Shown: positions 11,723-21,724 of the stretch, in pieces | Position numbering within the stretch: the stretch's first letter is position 1 | Layout of the letters: each line of letters begins with the position of its first letter | Source: Sambucus nigra | Taxonomy: Eukaryota; Streptophyta; Magnoliopsida; Dipsacales; Adoxaceae | DNA: 64,000 nucleotides | Direction of reading: 5' to 3' | Assembly: GCA_949130495.1 (NCBI GenBank) | Contig: OX422207.1 | Location: forward strand, 376,733,868 to 376,797,867 | Made by a program: the position numbers and the translations under genes | Notes under the pieces: model-generated | What the model was told of the DNA's origin: nothing | Seen by the model: the letters and a program-made list of their open reading frames with translations, nothing else | The model's database searches: none

Positions 11723-12040
11723 TTTTCGTCGTGCCTTCAGGCACGGGCATATACTAGTATATATATATATATATATATATATAGTGAAAACGTATAATTT
11801 AATATTTGATTAGTTAAAATTATAGTTTAATTTAATAATAGGTTTGTTTTAATTGCAAATTTTGATAGTTTTTTGTTTTTAATGTTTGTAAAAAATAAAC
11901 TCGGGTATATTGTTATTATTATAAATATATAATTCATTAATGTGAGGACCGACGGGTTAGACCGGACCGACCCTATAAAAAACCGAACCGACTAGGGTCG
12001 GTTAACCGACATTATCGGCTCGAACACCCCTAGTAGACCT

Positions 12041-12143
12041 TTAGCGACGACTTTTTGAGGTTCAACGACGAATAAATTCGCCTTGGTCAGTCGGTTTGTT
12101 GTGGTGACCAGTACGTGCAACCACCCTTAATATGGGTGTAGTG
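12041..12143. mobile_element. Right terminus of CACTA-B
   Basis: The segment continues the GCGACGA-type subterminal repeats and ends GGGTGTAGTG at 12134-12143, the inverse of CACTACACCC, a CACTA terminal repeat. The matching left terminus was looked for upstream as far as the window start and not found, so the element is left-truncated or its left end has decayed. Confidence 0.6.
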
Positions 12144-13314
12144 AAAAATTATTAACTAGGTTGCCATTTATAGGTTCCCTAAAAAAAAGGGAAACATGGT
12201 GATAAATCTTTAGAGTCTTTAGAAATTAACAACAAGGACGAGCTAAAAACAGTTTTTTCAATAAGTTCACGCGATTACAATTATTAATGTAGATACATAA
12301 ATATAAATACAATTACACTTATTAATGTAGATTAATGTAGATATAGTTACAATTGCAGATACATAAATATAAATACAATTACACTTATTAATGTAAATTA
12401 ATGTAGATAGAGTTACAATTATTAATGTAGATAGAGTTACAATTGCAGTTGTATCTTACAACGATACAATAATAACGGTACAATTCCTAATGTAGATAGA
12501 GTTACAATTGCAGTTGTATCTTACAATGATACAATAATAACTGTGAATGTATCTACATTAATATGTGTAATTGTATCGTTTGGACTTATCGTTAATTAAT
12601 TAAAAAGTTTATGGATTTAAAATATCACCAACAAAATTATCGTTTGGACACATCATATATAAATAGACTTTTAAGTGATTTATTAATTACTATCTCAAAA
12701 ATAATACTCATCCATTTAAGAGACACTAAATTTGTAGCCTATGAAATTAACAACAGATAGGCATTAATCTTCTTATATAATACTGTTTTAGATTCACACG
12801 GTTGGTAATGCTGGTTGCAATGGACAGCAAGTTAGTCCCTGTCATCTCTAACCCGAAACTAGAATGATCAAATATTCATCTTCGTCTTGATACTAAACCA
12901 ACCAAACTACAAGATCATCTTGGCAAATATGTCCAACGGAACCGACAACTCAAGACTTCGAAATTTGAGTTCTCAAGAATAACAAAGAAACAGATTTATG
13001 CCACAAGCATTCTACATGTTTTCTACAAAAAAGACGAACAATAGAGAATCAATTCAAACGATATCCTATCTAGTCCAATTATTCAAGCCTAATCTTACCG
13101 TCAAACAAGATCATGAAAATAAGATCTCTCTGTTCCATATAAATTGAGATATCCTCTACATTATGATTATACGAATAAATAGTTCTAATATTTTATCAAT
13201 GCTAAAAGAGGGGAGTAACAACTGAGCCAAGCAGCGAAATTATACACATGGTTGTACTAAAAGAATCTTCCAAGGCATATGAATGCCCCTTTGTATGAGA
13301 ATATGCCCAGCAAC
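12144..13314. other. Spacer with imperfect tandem repeats; 3' flank of the host gene
   Basis: About 12262-12560 holds imperfect direct repeats of AATGTAGATA, ACAATTACACTTATTAATG and TAGAGTTACAATTGCAGTTG. Part of it is inverted: TTGTATCTTACAACGATACAA folds back, and AATGTATCTACATTAATATG is antiparallel to the earlier units. From about 12800 to 13314 the sequence is more balanced in base composition and should contain the 3' UTR of the minus-strand gene. No other gene was seen. Confidence 0.5.
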
Positions 13315-14550
13315 TTAAGCTGGCACCAAGATCCAAGGACCATTTAATATGTGCAAACACAAAGAAAGACATATAGTAACGACAGTAGAAGATCTCATAG
13401 TCATATACCTATAAACTTCAACTCCCCTGTCAACCACCTCTTCATGAACAACATTTAGGCTTTTCCTCAAACCCTCGGACAGCCTTTCCAGCAAAAACTC
13501 CAAGAAAGACTTAACTGTTTCAAATGTAACCCTTCCAGCCATATCAAGAACAAACCTCTTATTGTTTGGCTCTGCCAAAGTTGAGGACACTTTACTCACC
13601 CACCCACTATCCTGATTCTCATCAAATGATTTTCTTTCTTGCAGTTTACTTAATAATGATCCCTCCCCGTCACTTTCTCCAAGATCAATGGCTAAATAAG
13701 AAGAATCGGATTTACCCGTCGAATTAGTACTTGTCAAGACTTGGTGGGATGTTTTGATTAGTGTTTCTACGGTACCATTACAAATTGATGCCAACATTTC
13801 TTTCACTTCTTTTTCGTGCTTGGGGTTAGTTAATCCCGAAAATAATTCATCATACGTGTTAATATGCATCGTCTTGTCGAGATAAACAGCAACAGCAGTG
13901 CTCACAAACAACTGGATACAATCCCCAATGAGTTCTTTGCACTTTTCACCACATACAACATCAACCAAATTATCAATACTCTTCGAATTGTTCGAATTAG
14001 GCCCCTCCGAATAAAACGCCATGACCATATTCTTTGCAAAGCTCCCAACAACAGCAGAGGCAAAACCAGACCCTGCCTTGGAAAATATCTTATCGAAAGC
14101 GCGATCCGAAAAACTCAAATCCCCAGTCATCGAATCACCATTTTTCGCCTCAAACTGATACCCTTGACAAATTCCCACAGTTAAAGCCCGTGTAATCCTA
14201 ATCAAGGAATCTGAAAAATCATCTGACCTTGTAATCTTAGAAATTTGCCTCAAACTATTGGGGATTTGATCTGAATCTGATTGTATAAACTCTTTGATAT
14301 CATTTGATAAAACTCCAATTGCCAGGGCAGAATTGCCTGCTGCTTCAGCAATAGAAATTATGGCATCAAAGAGTTTAAACCACCTCTCTCTCTTCTTAAC
14401 CACAGAAGGTAAATGATAAACCTTATATGCCCCATACCCTGAAAATCCCAAAGCAGAAACTAAAAGAACCCACTTCTTTCTTTTTTGGTAGTAATCTAAA
14501 CCTTTCTTTACCAGCCGTAAATCCACCGAATTCATTAGTTCAATTGCCAT
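13315..14550 (-). CDS. PP2-A10: PHLOEM PROTEIN 2-LIKE A10-type protein
   Basis: A single uninterrupted frame of 411 codons runs from ATG at 14550 to TAA at 13315-13317. The start is the first ATG of the frame and is followed by a family-like N-terminus (L-V-K-K-G-L-D-Y, then R-K-K-W). A hydrophobic segment rich in glycine and tyrosine covers residues 27-46, then a basic stretch at about 52-56. A conserved-looking block with Q-S-D-S-D-Q-I-P-N-S-L lies near residues 90-100, and a C-terminal hydrophobic segment near 388-408. I recognise this as the plant protein usually labelled PHLOEM PROTEIN 2-LIKE A10, of about 400 residues. I see no PP2 lectin signature, so the label may be historical and the biochemical role is unknown; the two hydrophobic ends suggest membrane association. 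It is the only intact gene here and is flanked on both sides by transposons. Balanced codons and no stops argue that it is functional. Confidence 0.87.
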   Translation of the reverse strand: MAIELMNSVDLRLVKKGLDYYQKRKKWVLLVSALGFSGYGAYKVYHLPSVVKKRERWFKLFDAIISIAEAAGNSALAIGVLSNDIKEFIQSDSDQIPNSLRQISKITRSDDFSDSLIRITRALTVGICQGYQFEAKNGDSMTGDLSFSDRAFDKIFSKAGSGFASAVVGSFAKNMVMAFYSEGPNSNNSKSIDNLVDVVCGEKCKELIGDCIQLFVSTAVAVYLDKTMHINTYDELFSGLTNPKHEKEVKEMLASICNGTVETLIKTSHQVLTSTNSTGKSDSSYLAIDLGESDGEGSLLSKLQERKSFDENQDSGWVSKVSSTLAEPNNKRFVLDMAGRVTFETVKSFLEFLLERLSEGLRKSLNVVHEEVVDRGVEVYRYMTMRSSTVVTICLSLCLHILNGPWILVPA

Positions 14551-15499
14551 AACAATTGTTAAAATCCCAACTTTCGTCGTTAAGGTTTGTAGTCAGAAAC
14601 AAGATTTGAACATACATGCATACATGGAATTAACTATTTATAGATAGAGACAAATATATAAGACGAACGAACCTGAAGATAAATAGAGAACTGACGTTAA
14701 AGCAGTTGCAGAAAGATACTTCCGTCTTATGCAGGTTAAAGGGTTGTTTGCACGTACTACCGGACCATACACACAGAGAAAGAGAGACGGGAGACAATAT
14801 CTAATGCTCATCCACTAGAAAAATGCTGATACGAAATTAAGAAAGAACACGACAGCTGTTTGGTCGTCACAGTATGGATATATCAAACGGTTTATGTGAT
14901 GATTGAAAATGGATCACTATTATTATGGTCCCACTTTCATCTTATTGAATTGGAATGACAAGTCAAAGGTGGGCGGTGCTGCTAGCTAACTCGTGAAAAC
15001 CCACTAGATTATATACAATTTCCTTTTAACCGCCTTGCACTATAAAAGGTGACATTTAGGCCCTTAAGATCATAGCATTATTCTCTTCCCGTTAACATTT
15101 TTACTTATTTTGGCTAAATTTACGAATTTGTTTGTTCAAGAGCACCAAATAATGCCTTGTAATAACAAACCAAGTGTCGGGGCACTGCATCGTATGGCAA
15201 CTGGAATATCATGTCAACACAACTTTTCAATTTTTTAATCACTACTGATGTAAGACATAAATATTTTTTTAAATTCCATAATGAACTCATTCATATATAT
15301 ACATTGACTTGAAATATGGCTAAATCAAAATGGGCAATTGGAGACCATTATACCCCTTCAGACCCACACAATTACAAATGAACTATGACTAATGAAGTCA
15401 TTTCCCATTTATGTTTTTGCTGCTATATTGTCTCTCTAGCGTTGTGATACATGTCGCTTCTCTCCGTCATCTACCAATCCTTGATGGAATTTCTCTTTA
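14551..15499 (-). other. Upstream region of the PP2-A10-like gene
   Basis: This stretch should hold the 5' UTR and promoter of the minus-strand gene. A pyrimidine-rich tract followed by CAG and GTTCGT on the minus strand near 14670-14680 could be a 5' UTR splice donor, but no clear acceptor was settled. No unambiguous TATA box was found at a convincing distance. From about 15060 to 15499 the sequence is AT-rich with nothing recognisable. Confidence 0.35.
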
Positions 15500-15929
15500 T
15501 ATCCTCGAAAAGAAATTTTACGCTTCAGAAAGAAAGGAAAATTAGCCCCTAGATATATTAGACCTTTCACTATTTCAAAACATATTGGCCCTATAGTCTA
15601 CCTATTAGAATTCCCAGTGGAATTATCTAATATTCACGATGTATTCCATGTATCCCAATTACGGCAGTATATTTCTGATTCCTCCTATACTATTACATAG
15701 CAAGAAATTTATTTACAACCAACTCATGAATTTGAAGTACATCCTATTCAAATTTTGGATCGCCAAGAAAAACTTCTCAGAAATAAGGAAATCCCCTCAG
15801 TCAATGTACTTTAGGAAAATCAAAATCAGTAAGAAGCCACATGGGAACCAAAACAGACTATGAAAGACCCAAATCTTGATCTCTTCCGAGGTAAATTCAT
15901 GGACGAATTTTTTATATAGGTAGGTAAAT
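15500..15929 (+). pseudogene. Integrase tail of a preceding Tekay-A copy
   Basis: This segment parallels 24178-24612 nearly base for base: TTTTACGCTTCAGAAAGAAA, then TTGGATCGCCAAG, then a GACGAATTTTTTATATAGG end just before an LTR. It is therefore the 3' end of the internal region of a Tekay-A element, abutting directly the LTR at 15930. Substitutions and stops break the frame. Its presence left of the 5' LTR of the next copy means the LTR is shared between two tandem copies. The rest of the upstream copy is missing. Confidence 0.8.
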
Positions 15930-16454
15930 TGTAATATCCGCACTTTGAGTAAAGATACTTTACTTCTTATTTCATCCCTCCTACAATATATAAATTTAAA
16001 CATATCCAAAATAAGGATAAAATTACTCTACAAAATTACTAAATTAGCCAACTATCCTTAAAATTTTGATTATTGTAAAATAGACTCTGAATATTTCAAA
16101 CTACGATAACTTGACTTATACTTAATCCCTGGAGCCAAACTTTATATCAAATTGAACCTCTAGACTTCAACTAATCAGAAATTATAATGTCAACCCTTGT
16201 AATTTTCTAAAATTACAAATATGCCCCTAAATTTTACCAAATTATACTTTAAGAGTTATATAAGTATATGCCTTATCAACTAAGGATTAAAATCCAAATA
16301 TTTGATAATTGCACAAACCCCCCTGCCCACATTAACATCCACTTAAGCTAAGTCCAAAAATCACTTGTTATGCTCATACAAATATGTGAGGAACAAGAAA
16401 CCATGAATTCATCCTCTTGTGCTACTACACCAATCAAACCTCCTACATATCCCC

Positions 16455-16463
16455 TATATAAAG
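16455..16463 (+). promoter_or_regulatory. TATA box in Tekay-A 5' LTR
   Basis: CCCTATATAAAGCC about 525 bp into the LTR is a good plant TATA context. The equivalent in the 3' LTR (near 25168) reads CTATGTAAAGC, so it is damaged there. Confidence 0.55.
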
Positions 16464-17808
16464 CCTACAAACAGAGCCTTCAAAACCCATCACTTCAGTC
16501 TACACAAAACTCTAAAATTTGCTCCAAACCAGTTATCCTATCATTTCAGGTGTTATATTTCACTCTTTCATTTTCAATTGGTTTCTGTGTTGATATTAGG
16601 TCAATAGCAATCAAAACAATAAGAATTTTATGTGTACAACAGTTCCTAGTGAAGATACTTGAAAAATCCACCATTAAAGCTTGAGCTATAATGGTGAACT
16701 TTAATTTATTAATTATAGCTTAGTTTTGAATCTAGAAAATGATTCATTAGGACCTTAGAAACTCTAGTGCAATGGTCAAATTCCACGAAGTTAAATAATA
16801 AGCCTCAATTTTTTGAAAGTGTTTTCTGATACTAAAAACTCAAAACTCAAAACTTCGAATTCTCTTCACATAGACCACCCCAACCCTTGAAATCAAAACC
16901 AAACTCTTCCTTCAGATAGCAGAAACACAACCATGTTCATAAGAATCCTTGTCATACTGAGAAAAGCTTCGAATGTTTGGTCAAAAATTCTGAAAAACAC
17001 AGTTATGTAACTCGATGTATAATGAACCTCAATCCATAAAACTTATATATTTGGATTCATTGTGAAAAATTAGGTTGAGTAAATTCGAAAATAATCTTCA
17101 ATGGTTTGGAAATGAAGAAGATATCTTAGGTCAAAGATTTCAAACCCTAAATTCAACAATCGCGAGGTTAAAGGTGAACTATTTGACAAGAAACATTGAC
17201 CCCGTACATGAGGCCGCGAGGAAAATAAAAAAAATTGAAAATTTTTCCAATATTTAATTTATTTTTCTAATCAAAATGGTATAAGGTGAGATTGTGTTTG
17301 GTCAATCCTAGCTAAAGTTATGAAAAATTGGGGTTTTAGGTTTGAAATATTTTTTCAAATTTATAAATTAACCCCTCCTGACTTTTTTAACTTATAAATT
17401 TGAACCCCAAACTTTTCCTATAAGTACTTTAAAGTATTTTGAGTAAAAAATTCTTCTATTTCAAATTTCAAATTTGGCCCTAAGCCTAAGATTTTAAAGT
17501 CCCAAATTAGATACAATTTAACCCCTTAAACTTTAACATACACAGTTTTGAGTATAAATTGACCAAAACCAACCTCAATTCCAACAATACTTATTCACCC
17601 AAATATATGTAAACAAATACTAAAGTACCATCTCCTTCCGACATTTTCTTTGAATCCTTAAATCGTTTAAAACTTTGTTCAAGTAGGTTTCTTTTACCTC
17701 TTTAATAGTAAATTTTGCGTATTTGTTAACTGTTATTGATATTTTTTTTATGATAGCCCAAATTTGATTCCAACTATGTGTAGAAATTACCGTACTCATA
17801 TATTATTA

Positions 17809-19565
17809 TGTAAGGACATAATTTTTCGATTGAGTCTTAATATAGTTTTGGCTCAATTCCGGAGAAAAACGTTTATATCATAGGATAGTTTTTAATTGTA
17901 TCCATTCAAGCCTATGACGGGGTAGTTGAAGACGTAGCGGTCAAGATATTAAAGCTTCATCAAATGTCGTGTGTATTGTGCCTCGTTTCTATGTCATCAA
18001 CATGGTTCCATTGCTCCTAAGGTATGAATGCATTTTAATATATATATAGGAGCTTGGAACAATAGTTAATTGGGTGTAATTTATAATTTTTGTAAATTAA
18101 TTTTAACGACTTTGTTTTACTCAGAAAAATATTTTTTAGAACTTTCCATAAAAGTTTTGGGCTTAAAATTAATATTTCGTTTTTCTAACACGCCGTTCGT
18201 TCCACACTGGAATCTCGTTCGAACAAGATTAGGGCTGGCAATTTTTGACACGATAACCCGTTTATGGTAATAACCCGAACATGACCCGAACATGACACGA
18301 TTAGCTTGTATAGATTTAAGATTACCTAAAACTTATAATAAAATCAAAATCATCACGACCCAAAAATGACACGACTAACCCGAATTGCCACCCCTAAACA
18401 AGATTGCCAGGTCGTTCGAACGAGATGCCAGGTCGTTCGAATGAGATTTTCCTTTTTCATTTTGGAACCTTGTTAGTAAATCCGTTCGAACGAAAAGTCG
18501 TTCGAATGAAAAAAGTTGTTCGAACGAGTTTTGGAGGGGAAATTTTTTGGGCAGTTTTTTACTGTTTTCCCACTTTTCCCATTACTTTTCCCCACTATGT
18601 TTTGCCAGATTTGATAAGGTGCGGGAATCAACTTTTAGAACCAACTTTTTCATAATATTACATCTCCTAGAGAGAGTTTTGAGAGTTCAAATTTCCTAAG
18701 AAAAAGTTCAAGTTTGAGTGTTCATTTTTCAAAGAAAAATCGTTTAAACACTTTTGTTTACACCCAATAGTTTGTTTATTCCAAGCTACCATATAAATCT
18801 TGCCTGGAGTATTTGGCACCATTGGTTCACTTTTCTTCCTCAGAAAAAAAGAGTTTGGGTTTGCTTCTACATCCTCCAAAGAAGAAGCTTGTTTGCTACG
18901 ACATACCCACTTGGAGAAAGGCTCCTTGTTCTGATGGCGGTGACCTAAAAAGTTCGATCGGTGGATTTTGAGACTGCGGTAGAGCTCCGTGGTTATCAAC
19001 TAGAAAGAGGTATGTACAAGAAGGAGCGTCGAGGCTTGGACGGAGTCAAGTCGAGTGTTATAAGTCTTTCGTGTCTTGTACTTATAAAACCGTATTTAGT
19101 GAATTTGAGGCTAGGGTCGTCAGAGTTTTTTTTTCGTTGCGGGTTTTTCCTCGTACATCGCGGCGTAGTGATTTATTGTTTATTTTATCTTTCACAAAAT
19201 TCACCTAGAACGCATGCTTAGGTAAAAAGATAAAATTTGGTTTAATCACTACTTACTTAAATTGGTGCTAAATTAAATTTGGGTATATGTTAATTTAATT
19301 CAAGTCGTCGTTTAATTTGTTAAAATTGATTTGGCCTAATTTGATAATATTAAAAATATGACTTAAGCAAATTTCTAGGACTTAGGTTGAATTAAGTTGG
19401 TTTAAGTGAAATTAAATTTGTGTGGATTTAATCTTATTTCACTTGTTTAATTTTAATTTGAAAAGAAATTAAAATTTGTTTTACTTTAGTTGAACCATCT
19501 ATATTCCGCACTTAAAGGAAATTCTTATTTAAAAATTTTAAAATTGGGGGCCTCGTGTTCCAACA
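17809..19565 (+). mobile_element. Solo LTR inside the Tekay-A 5' LTR
   Basis: It starts TGTAAGGACA and ends TGTTCCAACA, flanked by perfect 5-bp target duplications TATTA at 17804-17808 and 19566-19570. Removing 17809-19570 rejoins the host LTR exactly as in the uninterrupted 3' copy (TATTATG then TTATCGATTG). It is 1757 bp long without internal region. A TATA-like CATATAAATC near 18790 and a cluster of GTTCGAAC palindromes upstream of it (18211-18525) lie in the U3-like part. The parent family is not otherwise present in the window. Confidence 0.88.
18230..18396. mobile_element. hAT-type MITE, 167 bp
   Basis: Terminal repeats TAGGGCTGGCAATT and AATTGCCACCCCTA are flanked by a perfect 8-bp duplication AACAAGAT (18222-18229 and 18397-18404). 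The interior contains repeated ACCCGAACATGAC and ATGACACGA words. It interrupts the GTTCGAAC-repeat tract of the solo LTR, so it is the youngest of three nested insertions here. Confidence 0.92.
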
Positions 19566-20336
19566 TATTATGTTATCGATTGTTTTAATTATGATTATTG
19601 AATCAAAATTGAACCCTTTTCATCTAATAACTGATATCAGAACAATTCGTTGTAATGATTCAGTTCACCTTGCACCTTTATGAATTATTATTTATTTTAA
19701 AAAGCATCAATAATAACTAGGAAGTAGACTGCCATGATTTTTTACGAAATTTTCTACTTGGCATATGGTCTCACATGATTGAGAGTCGGAGTTTAGCTAC
19801 ATATGTATGAGTTCAACTTTAATTATGTGCCTAGACAGTCATTTTTCAAAGGTTTTGGATTATCTATTACATGGTTTTACAGATGGATTATTTAATTTTA
19901 TACCCTTTTTGAAATCTGATAAGTATGACATTTGAATTCTATACAAACTCCACCTTTCATTTATACAAATATTTGTTATAAAATTGGTAAAGCCTGCTTA
20001 GCATATTTGTGCTAGTTCCTTTTTCCTCCAGATGGCCCAGGAAAAAGAGGATAGTCTCTCTTATCCTTTTGAGACACACACTAATCACCTGTTTACGTAT
20101 GTGACTATTTAGACAGAGACTAAATAATATGGGAACAAGGAGTGGAACTTTTCTATTATAGCTTGTGTTGACAATAAAATGTAATTCACCCCTGCTGTGG
20201 TAATACATTATGTGTAACGTTTTAATAATAAATAAAGTTTTATTTTTCGTCTTAACTTTAATTCATTGCTATATATATATATATATATATATACACTCTC
20301 TTGTACATTCATACCGAAAAGAAAGGTGTGACAAGT

Positions 20337-20349
20337 TGGTATCAGAGTA
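20337..20349 (+). other. Primer binding site, tRNA-iMet type
   Basis: TGGTATCAGAGTA starts 3 nt after the 5' LTR end at 20333. It matches the start of the complement of plant initiator methionine tRNA, used by most chromoviruses. Confidence 0.85.
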
Positions 20350-20474
20350 CGTTTTAAATTTAACATATCTTCGGGTTAGCATTCTGTATAGGAAAGTTAT
20401 AAGATATTAGTTATTTGATCTTTTAGGAACTTCTTTTATCAATATGCTATAGTAAATTTTATTTTTCATTTGAG

Positions 20475-21610
20475 TATATGGGATTCTTTTCTATTTAGTT
20501 TGGACATTGTACCAACAAATCGCTGGGAGAATAAATTCAGAGAAGAAGCTCTTACGCGGCCCAAAGAGATGGTTTGCCTGTGTATGAGGACTGGGGAGGC
20601 TCAAGCAGTGATGTGAAGAGAATGGCATTGACCAATAGAGCAGTGATGTGAAGAGAATGGCATTGACTAATAGAGTTTTAAAAGAAGTTCAAGTTATTAG
20701 GAAAATATATGATTATGTGGATGATTCGGTTATACTCCAGGAAGCTATCAATCTTGCTCTCTCTGATGCACCACCTCCACCACTGTATCCTGAAGCTACA
20801 TTAAATGGTGAGCTTATCATTGGTTTGTCCTCAAATTCAAGTTATTCTACCAATGAAGATCTACAAGAACCCAATAACTATTTCGTTGTTTCAGATTCCG
20901 ACACTTTTGAGAATGATGTTGTCGTTCTCGCTTAAAAAAATCCAAAATCAAGAAAAAAATCCCTCCTAATGTGATATATCAAAATAAAGTATTGTTTATA
21001 GTGTGTCCTACTATTATTTAGGAGGTTAACTAACTTTAGCAGATGAAGAATAGGTACTAATGTGACATATGACCCTATTGTACCATATAACTCTATCTTT
21101 GTATAATATAAGTAGGCTTGTGATATATCCATTTTTATGTTCTTATTTATTATTATGACTGTTCTATCATATTTTAGGATAGTTAGTAATCGAATTCCCT
21201 CCATTAGAACTCAAACTGAACAGACTCACACTGAAGGAATCATGCGATATCTTCAGGAATTAACATCTTTAGGCCGACAATAACAAATTCCTTACCCATC
21301 TCCGGAGGAAATCTCAGAAGAAATCCATAAACTGAATGCTCTCAAAAGAATTTTTGAGACAAAGACCACCGTCATTTCTTGGAAATCCAGTGCTAGTGAA
21401 TCTGAAAAATGGATGCATCAGATTATGAAAATTCTTAATAGAGTAGGTATAGCTGCCAACCTTCGAGTAATTCTCTCGGTCTATATGTTTGAAGGTGAAG
21501 ATAATTTATAATGGCAAGTTGTGTCTCGTAACCAAAATGTTGTTAATTTTACTTGGGAACAATTTGAAGAAATCTTCTTCAAAAAATAATTTCTCGAAAC
21601 CAAACGATTG
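20475..21610 (+). pseudogene. Tekay-A gag remnant
   Basis: Broken frames downstream of the primer binding site correspond to gag. About 21300-21610 reads E-S-E-K-W-M-H-Q-I-M-K-I-L, then F-E-G-E-D and F-T-W-E-Q-F-E-E-I-F-F, the order seen in the retrotransposon gag core (E-x-W-L then W-E-F). A 35-bp tandem duplication (20606-20640 and 20641-20675, one mismatch) lies in the N-terminal part. An open frame at 20648-20935 (95 codons) is probably gag N-terminus. The zinc knuckle and the aspartic protease are missing, because sequence only about 120 bp past gag already encodes RT, so an internal deletion is likely. Not functional. Confidence 0.6.
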
Positions 21611-21724
21611 TCATGCTAAGAAATTTTATTTTCGAAACAAAGGAAATTATTCCTTCGTATTTCAAGGATCGGGTCCATCTGAACCATCAAGTTTCCAAAT
21701 TAAAATTCCTCTTCTTTAATTCCA

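Larger units (their letters stand above)
8516..11757 (+). mobile_element. Helitron, 3.2 kb, non-autonomous
   Basis: It starts TCTATATAATATGGGAGC at 8516 after an A, inside a TA tract. It ends CTAG at 11754-11757 before a T. A terminal hairpin GTGCC-TTCA-GGCAC (11731-11744) sits 13 nt from the end. The TA tract continues on the other side, as expected for insertion between A and T. The interior has a CACACTGATCGC minisatellite, two copies of a TCAGCC(G/A)TAAGGAAAAA(C/T)GGAGG block (about 9088 and 9367), two copies of a block with CCTATAAATA (about 10811 and 11303), and a 33-bp tandem array before the end. No Rep/helicase domain is recognised. Confidence 0.75.
8255..12032. mobile_element. hAT-type element containing a Helitron
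   Basis: The left end TAAGAATGTTCAAAA and the inverse of the right end, TAGGGGTGTTCGAGC, form an imperfect TIR. The flanking 8-mers GTAGACGT (8247-8254) and GTAGACCT (12033-12040) agree at 7 of 8 positions. Both ends are rich in ACCGAACCGAACC/ACCGACC words. Removing the nested Helitron (8516-11757) leaves about 536 bp, typical of a non-autonomous hAT. The flanks on both sides are the same GCGACGA-type CACTA sequence, confirming that this is an insertion. Confidence 0.8.
15930..20333 (+). mobile_element. Tekay-A 5' LTR, interrupted by a solo LTR
   Basis: It begins TGTAATATCC and ends GGTGTGACA just before an iMet-type primer binding site. Removing the solo LTR at 17809-19565 and one target duplication leaves about 2.64 kb, collinear with the 3' copy that starts at 24613. 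Shared blocks include a TATATAAAG promoter region, ATTGATCTAA-poor AT tracts, and the segment around GAAATCTGATAAGTATG. The LTR carries a (TA)n tract at about 20271-20293. Confidence 0.88.

Noticed and set aside
11570..11813. ORFs with repeated F-R-R-F-A-I-T-Y-L units
   Set aside because: The 33-bp tandem unit is a multiple of three, which keeps frames open by chance; it lies at the Helitron end.
13864..14184. Plus-strand 106-codon ORF
   Set aside because: It is antisense to the middle of the PP2-A10-like gene and has no family resemblance.
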